Shown: one piece after another, positions 1 to 7,729 of the stretch
Position numbering within the stretch: position 1 is the first letter of the stretch
Layout of the letters: each line of letters starts with the position of its first letter
DNA from: an uncultured Bacteroidales bacterium
GTDB lineage: Bacteria; Bacteroidota; Bacteroidia; Bacteroidales; F082
Length of the DNA stretch: 32,804 nucleotides
Reading direction: 5' to 3'
Assembly: GCA_937896895.1 (NCBI GenBank)
Contig: CALBNV010000108.1
Location: 1-32,804 of the forward strand
Notes under the pieces: model-generated
The model's input: the letters and a program-made list of their open reading frames with translations, nothing else
What the model was told of the DNA's origin: nothing
Database searches by the model: none
Program-made: the position numbers and the translations under genes

Positions 1-185
1 ATGGAGTTGCCCATAACTTCACTCTCAACTCTAAACTCTCAACACTTAAATTAAAAGGGTTGAGAATGGAGTTGCCCATAACTTCACTCTCAACTCTAAA
101 CTCTCAACACTTAAATTAAAAGGGTTGAGAATGGAGTTGCCCATAACTTCACTCTCAACTCTAAACTCTCAACACTTAAATTAAA
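1..185 (+). repeat. 65-bp tandem direct repeat, about 2.85 copies
   Basis: Units are 1-65, 66-130 and 131-185; the last is cut short just before the malQ start. The copies are identical by eye and contiguous, so this is not a CRISPR array. Each unit contains GTTGAGA and TCTCAAC arms that can pair across a unit junction. Each also encodes the same 17-codon mini-ORF (MELPITSLSTLNSQHLN, then stop), which is probably incidental. A related element in the opposite orientation lies near 32341-32400. The array may start before the window. Confidence 0.9.
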
Positions 186-189
186 GAAG

Positions 190-1557
190 ATGAATTACTT
201 CGCGGGCGTTTCGGTTCCGGTTTTTTCGTTGAGAAGCGACGACAGCTTCGGCATCGGGGAGTTCAACGACCTCAAGAAACTCACCGACTGGTGCGTCTTG
301 GCCGGCCTGAAACTCATACAGATACTACCCGTCAACGACACGACGACCGACGGCGGATGGAATGACTCATATCCTTACAAGTCAATGTCAACCAAGACGT
401 TACATCCTATTTACCTTAATCTCGAAAAAGTCGGCATCTTGAAAGATGAGAATGAGCGTCTTCGTTTCAACGAGAAGAAAAAAGAACTCAACGCCAAGGA
501 GTTCGTCGATTACCCTGCGGTCTTCAAGGCGAAGATGGGATATCTGAGGAAAATCTTTGAACGTCAGGATGATTTCAAGGATTTTTACGATTTCCTGCAA
601 TATCATTGCGACAAGCAGTTCACCGAAGCCGTTGATTATCTGCACAGTAAAGGCGTCATGCTGAAAGGAGACCTGCCCATCGGGGTGAACCGAGATAGCA
701 ACGACGTGAAACAGAATCCTCGGCTTTTCAACCTCGACATGGAGACCGGCGCACCGCCCGACGCCTTCGCCGCCGAAGGGCAGAACTGGGGTTTCCCGAC
801 GTACAACTGGGAAGAGATGGCGAAAGACGGCTTCGCTTGGTGGCGCGGCCGCGTCAAGTGGTTCGAGAAGTATTTCGATGCTTTGAGGATTGACCACATC
901 CTCGGATTCTTCCGTATCTGGGAGATTCCGAAAGGCAGCCCCAACGCCTCGTTCGGGCACTACTCCCCCGCCGACCCGGTCCGCTGGGAGATTGAAGGAA
1001 GGGACAGGCTGTCGAGGATTTTCGGAAGCTCCAAGTTGTTGATTTGCGGCGAAGACCTCGGCATGGTGGCGCCGTGCGTCCCGGGCGTGATGCGCGAGCT
1101 CGGGATACTGAGTCTCGAGGTGCAACGGATGCCGAAAAACAGCGGACGTCCGTTCAGCGACCCGCGCGAGAACCCGTACCTCAGCGTCGATACCACCGGC
1201 ACGCACGACATGCCGACGATACGCGGATGGTGGGAGGAAGACCGTGAGCTTTCGGCAAGATTTTATCACGAGATGCTCCACCACGACGACGGCGCACCTT
1301 ATTTCTGCGAGCCGTTCATCTGCAAGGAAATCATCGAACAGCACATGCGCTCCGCGTCGCAATGGGTCATCATCCCGATACAGGATTACATCGCGATGGA
1401 CGGCGACTTACGATGGGACTGCACATGGGAGGAGCAGATCAACAAGCCCGCCGACCCGAACCACAAGTGGAAATACAGGATGCACCAGAGCCTCGAGCAA
1501 CTGCTCGGCAATGATCGTTTAAACAAGACAATCAAAGAGCTATCGGCGAGACATTAA
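190..1557 (+). CDS. malQ: 4-alpha-glucanotransferase (GH77, amylomaltase), compact form
   Basis: This enzyme transfers alpha-1,4-glucan segments between maltodextrins in the cytoplasm during glycogen or maltodextrin metabolism. The ORF is 455 aa. The expected GH77 catalytic residues are visible: D235 (nucleophile, ALRIDH), E288 (acid/base, CGEDLG) and D340 (transition-state stabiliser, TGTHD). A conserved GQNWGFPTYNW segment lies at 197-207. Bacteroidetes relatives usually carry N-terminal CBM20 starch-binding domains and are much longer. This one starts directly at the catalytic domain and also looks shortened around residues 120-140 and 247-260. The ATG at 190 follows AAAGAAG and lies 4 bases after the 65-bp repeat array. 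A truncated but in-frame derivative cannot be excluded. All three catalytic acids survive, so activity is plausible. Confidence 0.88.
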   Translation: MNYFAGVSVPVFSLRSDDSFGIGEFNDLKKLTDWCVLAGLKLIQILPVNDTTTDGGWNDSYPYKSMSTKTLHPIYLNLEKVGILKDENERLRFNEKKKELNAKEFVDYPAVFKAKMGYLRKIFERQDDFKDFYDFLQYHCDKQFTEAVDYLHSKGVMLKGDLPIGVNRDSNDVKQNPRLFNLDMETGAPPDAFAAEGQNWGFPTYNWEEMAKDGFAWWRGRVKWFEKYFDALRIDHILGFFRIWEIPKGSPNASFGHYSPADPVRWEIEGRDRLSRIFGSSKLLICGEDLGMVAPCVPGVMRELGILSLEVQRMPKNSGRPFSDPRENPYLSVDTTGTHDMPTIRGWWEEDRELSARFYHEMLHHDDGAPYFCEPFICKEIIEQHMRSASQWVIIPIQDYIAMDGDLRWDCTWEEQINKPADPNHKWKYRMHQSLEQLLGNDRLNKTIKELSARH

Positions 1558-1602
1558 AAAATGTGTCAGCCTCTCTCAACTCTACTCAATTAACACACGA
1601 CG

Positions 1603-3987
1603 TCATTCATTTATGTTTCTCACGAACTCGCCGTTCTTGAAGTTCTCGACTCCTTTAAGGAGGAACTGTCTGAAGGCTTCGACGTCGAGGTTGTAGGAGC
1701 GCGGGTCAACGAGGAGCTCGCCGTTGTTGCCCATGAGGCAGTAGTACGGCTGTGCGTTGGCTTCGAACTTCGACACCTGGAAGTCGGCGTTGATGGCACC
1801 GAGGGTCTTCTTCACCTTGCCGTTTGCGCCTGTCACCCAATATTCTTCAGGGAGAGTTTTCTTGTCATCAACATAAAGAGCCACAACGACATAGTCGTGT
1901 TTCAATATCTTCAGCACCTCTTTGTCGGCCCATACGCTCGACTCCATCTCGCGGCAGTTCACGCAGCCGTGGCCCGTGAAGTCAACGAAGATCGGTTTGT
2001 TCTGGGCCTTCGAGCAGGCGAGAGCCTGCTGATAGTCGAAGTAGCCGTTTATTCCGTGAGGCAGATGGAGGAAATCGGCGTAGAGCGGTTCTTCGCAGAG
2101 AGCCTGCACGTCGGCTGTCTCATTCTGCACCAAAGCGCCTTGCTTGGCGAGTTCTTCGTAAGTCGCGGCGACGTTGCCGTAGTTGGTGCGTCCGCTCTGT
2201 TCGAGGTTGAACTCCATGGTGTTCGCCGGAGGCAGCATCCACGACATCGCTTTGAGCGGTGCGCCCCAGAGACCTGGGATGAGATAAACCACAAACGAGA
2301 AGACTATTATGCTGATTATCAAGCGGCCGAGAGAGATGAAGCTCCAGTCGGGTCCTTTTTTGAGCTTGATTTTTCCGACAAGGAAGAGACCGAGAAGCAG
2401 GCCGATGGCGATGAGGATATAAAGTGCCATTGTGCGTGTCATGAACGGCTGTTCTGCGGCAGTCTGTGCTGTCTCCTGAACGAAATTGTTCTGTTCAAGA
2501 CCTTCCATATAGCTGATGACAGCTTCCGAGTTCTCGCGGTCCATTCTCTGGAGGTCGAAATCTACGGTCTGTATTGGCGGAAGGTAGCCTGACAATGACT
2601 TGAGAGGTGCGCCCCACATTCCTGGGATGAGGTAGAACGCGAATGCGAACGACACTATCGCGAGGAAGAGACGGAAGCCTGAGATCTTCGTGACTTCGTC
2701 ATCGTTTTTGAATCTTATCTGACCGAGGAGGTAGAAGCCGAGCATCACGGCGCAGACGATCCAGATGGCGAGATAGACCTCACGGTCGAGGATGCCCCAG
2801 TGATAAGTCTGGTCGATGATACTCAGGAACTTGAAGCCGAGTGCGACTTCGACGAAGCCGAACACGACTTTCACTGAATTGAGCCAGCCGCCGCTCTTCG
2901 GAAGTCTCTTCAGCATCGAAGGGAACAGTGCGAACAGCGCGAAAGGCAGTGCGAACGTCACTGAATACACAAGCATCGTGAGGATTGGCGACCAGAAGTT
3001 ACCCGACACCGACTCGATGAGTACCGAGCCGACGATGGGGCCGGTGCAGGCGAACGACACGAGCACGAGTGTGAGTGCCATGAAGAACACGCCGCCGAGG
3101 CCGCTGCCATTCGACTTCTCATCGCTCTTGTTGACCAGGGAGCTTGGCATGATGATCTCAAATGCGCCGAAGAACGAGGCGGCGAACACCATGAACACGA
3201 TGAAGAATATGATATTCGGGATCCAGTGTGTTGACAACCAGTTGAAAATGTTGACGATGCCTTCGTCGCCGCCGCCGAGCCATGTTATAAATATTATGAC
3301 CGCGATCGGGATGGTGTAGAGGCCGACGATGAACAGGAAATACATCAAGGCTTTGAAGCGGCCCTGCGCCTTGTTCTCGCTTCCGTGGAGGAAGAACGAC
3401 ACCGTCATAGGGATCATCGGGAACACGCAAGGAGTGACGATTGCGGCGAGACCCCACAGGAACGCGGCGATGAGTGACGCCCAGAGACTCTTGTTTGACG
3501 ACATGCCGCCGGCATTCGCCGGAGCAGCCTCACCGAGTGTCACCTCCACTTCCTCCACTGTCGGAGGCAGGCACTGTCCGTCGTTGCAGACCATATATTC
3601 GAGTTCGCCTTTGAATACGACCGGCGTCTTGCCGAGCACCTTCACCTTTTGCGTGAACGTCGCTTCATTCTCGAAGAAACGAAGCTCCATGTCAAAGACA
3701 GGGTCTTGATGGACAATGGCTTCGCTTTCAATGACATCGCCTATTCTCTCGTAAATTGTGGTGTCGTTGAAATAGAACGTTGTCGGGATCGGGCCGCCGT
3801 CGGCGATGTTCTGTGAATAGACATGCCAGCCGGCTTCGATCTCGGCCTTCATGATGACATTGTACTCGTTGTTTCCTAATGATTCCGATGAGAAGCTCCA
3901 TTTGACCGGTTCGTAAATCTGCGCGAACGACATCATCGGGAGCATCATGGCGAAGAACATCGCCAATGTTAATGACAATCTTTTCAT
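1603..3987 (-). CDS. dsbD: Thiol:disulfide interchange protein DsbD with an internal duplication
   Basis: DsbD carries electrons from cytoplasmic thioredoxin across the inner membrane to periplasmic thiol pathways. The 794-aa protein has a signal peptide (about 1-22). The N-terminal periplasmic domain has the cysteine pair C134/C139 (CNDGQC). The multi-TM core has C187 (VTPCVFP) and C314 (FACTGP). The C-terminal thioredoxin domain has the active site C675-V-N-C678. Residues about 404-519 and 520-635 are diverged copies of one block, most clearly FYLIPGMWGAPLK at 451 and VYLIPGLWGAPLK at 567. Bacteroides DsbD, from memory, has this block once and is roughly 100 residues shorter. It lies 76 bp downstream of tilS on the same strand. 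No exact TAnnTTTG box was found in the gap. Confidence 0.93.
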   Translation of the reverse strand: MKRLSLTLAMFFAMMLPMMSFAQIYEPVKWSFSSESLGNNEYNVIMKAEIEAGWHVYSQNIADGGPIPTTFYFNDTTIYERIGDVIESEAIVHQDPVFDMELRFFENEATFTQKVKVLGKTPVVFKGELEYMVCNDGQCLPPTVEEVEVTLGEAAPANAGGMSSNKSLWASLIAAFLWGLAAIVTPCVFPMIPMTVSFFLHGSENKAQGRFKALMYFLFIVGLYTIPIAVIIFITWLGGGDEGIVNIFNWLSTHWIPNIIFFIVFMVFAASFFGAFEIIMPSSLVNKSDEKSNGSGLGGVFFMALTLVLVSFACTGPIVGSVLIESVSGNFWSPILTMLVYSVTFALPFALFALFPSMLKRLPKSGGWLNSVKVVFGFVEVALGFKFLSIIDQTYHWGILDREVYLAIWIVCAVMLGFYLLGQIRFKNDDEVTKISGFRLFLAIVSFAFAFYLIPGMWGAPLKSLSGYLPPIQTVDFDLQRMDRENSEAVISYMEGLEQNNFVQETAQTAAEQPFMTRTMALYILIAIGLLLGLFLVGKIKLKKGPDWSFISLGRLIISIIVFSFVVYLIPGLWGAPLKAMSWMLPPANTMEFNLEQSGRTNYGNVAATYEELAKQGALVQNETADVQALCEEPLYADFLHLPHGINGYFDYQQALACSKAQNKPIFVDFTGHGCVNCREMESSVWADKEVLKILKHDYVVVALYVDDKKTLPEEYWVTGANGKVKKTLGAINADFQVSKFEANAQPYYCLMGNNGELLVDPRSYNLDVEAFRQFLLKGVENFKNGEFVRNINE

Positions 3988-4063
3988 TTTATCTGATTTT
4001 CAATTATTTACAATATTTTTTGAAAAATATTTACAGTTTGCAAATATGCAAAAAAAATTCAAT

Positions 4064-5440
4064 CTAATTCAAATAAATTTCACAAATGCGAGTGGTTTTG
4101 TCTGTTATCTTGAATTTATCACCAATGCGGTATCCGGCGACCCACACGATTTCATCGTCGGCATCGGTGACAATCCACGTCGTTTTCTTCTGGAATGCGG
4201 TGAAATTCAAGTCGTTAAAGAAATCCGACACGAGTTTTGAGCCGTGCAATCCGAGAGGTCGGAAGCGGTCGCCCTGCCGCCAATGACGTTTTTTTAGCGG
4301 GAATTTTATCTTGTCGGCATCGAGTTGCGCGAGGTCCGGATTGGACTTTTCAAGTCTGAAGATTGCTCCACTCGTTGATTCAGACGATGTTTCCGGGATT
4401 GCTCCACTCGTTGATTCAGACGATGTTTCCGGGATTGCTCCACTCCGCTGCGCTCCGGTCGCAATGACGCGCTCGCTTATTAATAAATCCCTCGGCTCGC
4501 TTCGCTCGCCGAGGTCTTTGGGGAAAATTTCAACAGTGTATTTTTCGACGACAAGTTGATAATCAGCCGAATAAAATTCTTTTCCCGGTTCAGAGCTGAT
4601 GACCGACATCACCGTTTCGCATTGCGAAAAGCTGAAGCCGAAGCCACGCGCCCACTCGAAAAGAAGCTGAAGGTTATCTTCAAGTTCTGATTTATTAATC
4701 GAATGCAGGACGCCGGCAACGTGTTCGATATGAGAGAGCTTCTCTTTGATAAGTTCTCTATATAATTGATTTTCAGAAGCGAGGCAGTCAACGGAGAGAC
4801 GTATTTTATCTCGCGCATCAGGTTTTATCCCGTCAACGACAGGAAGCAGTTCGTGCCTTATCTTGTTTCTGAAATAGACAGTTTCCTGATTGCTGCGGTC
4901 TTCGCGCCATTCAATGCCATTCTCGACAGCAAAGTTTTTTATCTCCTCGCGTGAAGCCCACAGCAACGGCCTGACATACAATCCGTTAGCGGGCCGCATA
5001 GCCTTCAGTCCCTTGATGCCGGAGCCGCGGAGCAGGTTGATGAAAAACGTCTCGATTTGGTCATCGGCGTGATGTGCGACGGCAAGTTTATGAAATCCTT
5101 TTCCTTTCAGCAGCTCGTCAAACCAAGAGTAGCGCAGCTCACGTGCCGCCATCTCTATCGAAATCTTCTGATTTTCAGCGTATTGAGTAGTATCGAAATG
5201 TTTCACGAAAAGCCTCACCCCCACCCTTTCGGCGTAATCGCGCACAAACCGTTCATCACCGTCAGACTCATCGCCGCGAAGGTGGAAGTTGCAATGCGCA
5301 AAAGCGATGTCGTAACCGCTCCGACGCAGGAGTTCAGCAAGAACCATCGAGTCAACGCCGCCGCTCAAAGCGACGAGGACACGCTCATCTTTCCCGATAA
5401 GGCCATGATTCTCAATATATTGCTGAAACTTCCTAATCAC
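4064..5440 (-). CDS. tilS: tRNA(Ile)-lysidine synthase TilS carrying an in-frame repeat insertion
   Basis: TilS converts C34 of the CAU-anticodon tRNA(Ile) to lysidine using ATP, so that AUA is read as isoleucine; it is normally essential. The N-type ATP pyrophosphatase P-loop SGGVDS is at residues 26-31. The C-terminal TilS domain, with RHWRQGDRFRPLGLHGSK, starts at 385. Residues about 308-361 do not look like TilS: they are low complexity, include SGAIPETSSEST twice, and are encoded by a repeat. The reading frame is kept across the insert. The start is GTG at 5438-5440, inside a 17-bp minisatellite. No ATG is available near the expected N terminus, and the first 25 residues match the normal distance to the P-loop. 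Confidence 0.93.
   Translation of the reverse strand: MIRKFQQYIENHGLIGKDERVLVALSGGVDSMVLAELLRRSGYDIAFAHCNFHLRGDESDGDERFVRDYAERVGVRLFVKHFDTTQYAENQKISIEMAARELRYSWFDELLKGKGFHKLAVAHHADDQIETFFINLLRGSGIKGLKAMRPANGLYVRPLLWASREEIKNFAVENGIEWREDRSNQETVYFRNKIRHELLPVVDGIKPDARDKIRLSVDCLASENQLYRELIKEKLSHIEHVAGVLHSINKSELEDNLQLLFEWARGFGFSFSQCETVMSVISSEPGKEFYSADYQLVVEKYTVEIFPKDLGERSEPRDLLISERVIATGAQRSGAIPETSSESTSGAIPETSSESTSGAIFRLEKSNPDLAQLDADKIKFPLKKRHWRQGDRFRPLGLHGSKLVSDFFNDLNFTAFQKKTTWIVTDADDEIVWVAGYRIGDKFKITDKTTRICEIYLN
4361..4514 (-). repeat. Intergenic-type palindromic repeat inside tilS, with 36-bp tandem units
   Basis: Two identical 36-bp units (4361-4396 and 4397-4432) are followed by a third partial unit from 4433. 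That partial unit runs into a segment reading GTCATTGCGACCGGAGCG on the minus strand. A C+G-rich palindrome with CCTCGGC/GCCGAGG arms lies at 4490-4514. The GTCATTGCGA...AGCAATC pattern resembles dispersed intergenic repeats known from many genomes. Here it is translated in frame. Each unit is 12 codons, so copy-number changes would not break the frame. Confidence 0.85.
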
Positions 5441-5526
5441 CTTAAACCCCTAATTACCTCAAATTCCTAATCACCTCAAACTCCTAATTACCTCAAACCC
5501 CTAATCACCTCAAACTCCTAATTACC
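5432..5526 (-). repeat. 17-bp minisatellite filling the gap between two genes
   Basis: There are about 5.6 units of 17 bp (first unit CCTAATCACCTTAAACC), beginning at 5432, 5449, 5466, 5483, 5500 and 5517. Units alternate between a CACC and a TACC form. On the coding (minus) strand the array supplies the TAG stop of the upstream 209-aa gene (5518-5520) and the GTG start of tilS (5438-5440). It also gives a stop codon in each unit. A related tract lies at 19629-19700. Confidence 0.9.
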
Positions 5527-6147
5527 TTTCCAATAATAGAAATATACGAGCAGAAATCCGATGCCGAGGCCCACGACACCGCAGATGGCGTACCACATCA
5601 GTTTCTTGAGCGGCGATGCCTCGGGCGACAATGACTCCTCCACAACATTCGTCTTCGGAACTACATCACCGACAACGACTTCATCCTTCTCATCAGGGAC
5701 GGAAACCTCAGGTTCCTCGAAGACCAAACCGGAGTTCTTGATCTGCTTGGCGTGACCTTTGAAACGGTATTCCACGCAATAATTGTTCTCAAGAAGCAGA
5801 ATCACCGATGTGTTGTCGCCTTCAAGACCTTTCGCATAGATCTTCGCGCGGCGGCCGTAGTTCTGTTTCAGGAGAATCTCGTTGTCGCTGACAGTGACAA
5901 ACGCCGCGACATCAACATCTTTCGTCTCGCCATTTTGTTCCTTGGCGGAATTGAGATAAATGACCAACAGGCTGACAGCCAACGTGCTCAAGTCATCGTG
6001 AAGCCCCACAACAACCTGATTGTCAAGTGTTTCATAAAACCAGAAATTCACTTCCGGATTGAAGGAATGCGGATATAGTTTCAGCCATTCCTTCACCAGC
6101 CCTTTAACTTCGTCTTTCGAGAGACCTTTTATCTTGATGTAATCCAT
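5518..6147 (-). CDS. Unknown tail-anchored protein, 209 aa
   Basis: I do not recognise this family. Residues about 1-135 look like a compact soluble alpha/beta domain. Then comes an acidic, Val/Glu/Pro-rich linker (about 145-180), a single hydrophobic helix (about 184-203) and a short aromatic/basic tail ending YFYYWKGN. No signal peptide is visible, so the N-terminal domain probably faces the cytoplasm and is held by the C-terminal helix. The gene starts 28 bp after the flavin reductase and ends inside the minisatellite before tilS, so cotranscription is likely. Its function is not inferable from sequence. It could be a small stress or envelope-associated protein. Confidence 0.75.
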   Translation of the reverse strand: MDYIKIKGLSKDEVKGLVKEWLKLYPHSFNPEVNFWFYETLDNQVVVGLHDDLSTLAVSLLVIYLNSAKEQNGETKDVDVAAFVTVSDNEILLKQNYGRRAKIYAKGLEGDNTSVILLLENNYCVEYRFKGHAKQIKNSGLVFEEPEVSVPDEKDEVVVGDVVPKTNVVEESLSPEASPLKKLMWYAICGVVGLGIGFLLVYFYYWKGN

Positions 6148-6175
6148 AATTTTATTTTTTAAACGCCAACGGAAA

Positions 6176-6775
6176 TCATTTGTCCGTTGTCTGTTGGCTT
6201 TTCCGTTTATGCTGTCTTTTCTCGACGGAGAACCCGAACTTGCCGATTTTCTCGCCCAAGGTGTAATACTTCCCGTGCGAATATGTTATAAGCTCCGCCT
6301 GGTTGAGCTGGAACTGTCCTGTTGACGGGTCGAAATATTTCTCGTCGCCGTTGACGGCCACGACTTCGGCGATGAACATGTCGTGCGAGCCTAACTCCTT
6401 GACTTCAACCACTTTGCATTCGATATTCACCGGCGACTCGGCAATCAGCGGGGCGTTAACCACCTGCGCCTTCTCCGGCGTGAGGTGCATCTCCTTGAAT
6501 TTATTGTGGTCCTTGCCGGAGCGCACGCCGCACCAGTCGGTGGCCTTGCAGAGCGGGTCGGTGGTGAGGTTTATCACGAACTCCTTGTTTTTCAATATGA
6601 TGTCATGCGAGTGGCGTTCTTTCCTCACGGAGATGAAACACATCGGCGGGTCGGAGCAGATCGTCCCCGTCCACGCGACCGTTATGATATTGTAATTCTC
6701 GGGGCTGTCGCCGCAGCTGACCATCACCACCGGCAGCGGGTAAAGCATCGTACCTGGTTTGAAAGATTTTTTCAT
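6176..6775 (-). CDS. Flavin reductase family protein (FMN-binding, flavoredoxin-like)
   Basis: The 199-aa protein has the features of the FMN-binding split-barrel flavin reductase/flavoredoxin family. These include an N-terminal PGTMLYPLPVVMVSCGD stretch, the NIITVAWTGTICSDPPMCFISV core (about 29-50), and a later PVNIECKVVEVKELGSHDMFIAEVV strand pair. Such proteins bind FMN and pass electrons from NAD(P)H or a partner protein to flavin or another acceptor; the real substrate here is unknown. The tail after about residue 183 is basic and likely disordered. It lies 9 bp downstream of the methyltransferase gene and 28 bp upstream of the 209-aa unknown. The R-M genes may therefore have been inserted ahead of it, leaving it dependent on their transcript. 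Confidence 0.85.
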   Translation of the reverse strand: MKKSFKPGTMLYPLPVVMVSCGDSPENYNIITVAWTGTICSDPPMCFISVRKERHSHDIILKNKEFVINLTTDPLCKATDWCGVRSGKDHNKFKEMHLTPEKAQVVNAPLIAESPVNIECKVVEVKELGSHDMFIAEVVAVNGDEKYFDPSTGQFQLNQAELITYSHGKYYTLGEKIGKFGFSVEKRQHKRKSQQTTDK

Positions 6776-6784
6776 TGATAAAAT

Positions 6785-7729
6785 TTAATTTTTGACATTG
6801 GAACACAGACGATGACTATCTGAAATATCTCGTGGTGTTTCACCTATGTTTTTCAATATCGCTGTAGCAATAAACTTACCAAGATTTACCGGAACAGCAT
6901 TTCCTATCATTTGTTCTTGATTTGTCTTTGTACCTTCAAATATAAATTCTGGCGGAAATGTTTGAATCATGCTTCTTTCTTTCGTCGTCAACGGTCTAAC
7001 CCCTTCCAACGAATCGGTTGGATCTCCTGCATGAAGTTCATAACCGCCCGGCATTGGACGATTTACACCTCTGATTGTAGGGCTTGGTTCATCAACACTA
7101 AATATTCCTCTTCTGACATAACTTCTCGGGTGGCGATAGTAGTATTTTATTTCGAGCGAATCTCCAAAATAATCAGCCACCGACATTTCTTCATCTGAAA
7201 TATTTGCAACAAGGTCGTCCATAATAAAATCGTCTTTTTCACCAAGTTTGCCTATCATCACAAATCTTTTTCTTTTTTGAGGAACTCCGCATTTACTGGC
7301 ATCAAGAACTGTATAAGTCAATCCATATCCAGCCCTTTTCAAAACTTCCTTTGCTTCAACAAATTTCTGGGTTTTAAGTATTCTTGCAACATTCTCCATC
7401 ACAAACCACTGCGGACGTGATTTTGAAATTATATTCGCATACGACACAGTCAGGTCACCTCGGCCATTGTCTTCATTACGTTTTCCAGCTGAAGAAAAGT
7501 CTTGGCAAGGAGGACCTCCTATAATCATATCCGGTTTAAGTGGAGCTATCATCTCAACAGCTTCATTAACATCACCCAAATCCACTTTGTAAACAGGATG
7601 AGAAAAATTCCTTCTGTAAACTTCCAATGCATCATCCCAATTGTCAAACGCACCGACAATTTCAATTCCAGCCTTCAAGAATCCAAGGCTGAGGCCACCG
7701 CAGCCACAAAATAAATCAACAGCCTTCAT
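6785..7729 (-). CDS. DNA (cytosine-5-)-methyltransferase of a type II R-M system
   Basis: This enzyme methylates C5 of cytosine in a specific DNA site to protect host DNA. The 314-aa protein has the C5-MTase motifs in order: motif I DLFCGCGGLSLGF (5-17), motif IV GGPPCQDFS with catalytic C75, motif VI ENV (112-114), motif VIII QKRKR (151-155), a short target-recognition region (about 178-245), and motif X GNAVPVNLG (277-285). Its ATG overlaps the TGA of the upstream endonuclease gene (ATGA at 7726-7729), which implies translational coupling. If the neighbour is a HindVP-type enzyme, the expected site would be GRCGYC or a relative. That is an inference from the family and cannot be read from this sequence. 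Confidence 0.93.
   Translation of the reverse strand: MKAVDLFCGCGGLSLGFLKAGIEIVGAFDNWDDALEVYRRNFSHPVYKVDLGDVNEAVEMIAPLKPDMIIGGPPCQDFSSAGKRNEDNGRGDLTVSYANIISKSRPQWFVMENVARILKTQKFVEAKEVLKRAGYGLTYTVLDASKCGVPQKRKRFVMIGKLGEKDDFIMDDLVANISDEEMSVADYFGDSLEIKYYYRHPRSYVRRGIFSVDEPSPTIRGVNRPMPGGYELHAGDPTDSLEGVRPLTTKERSMIQTFPPEFIFEGTKTNQEQMIGNAVPVNLGKFIATAILKNIGETPRDISDSHRLCSNVKN

Noticed and set aside
1..185. CRISPR-like regular repeats
   Set aside because: The 65-bp units are directly adjacent with no spacers, and there are no cas genes.
400..1362. 320-codon minus-strand ORF over malQ
   Set aside because: It is antisense to a gene with full catalytic motifs and has no recognisable domain; it is a base-composition shadow.
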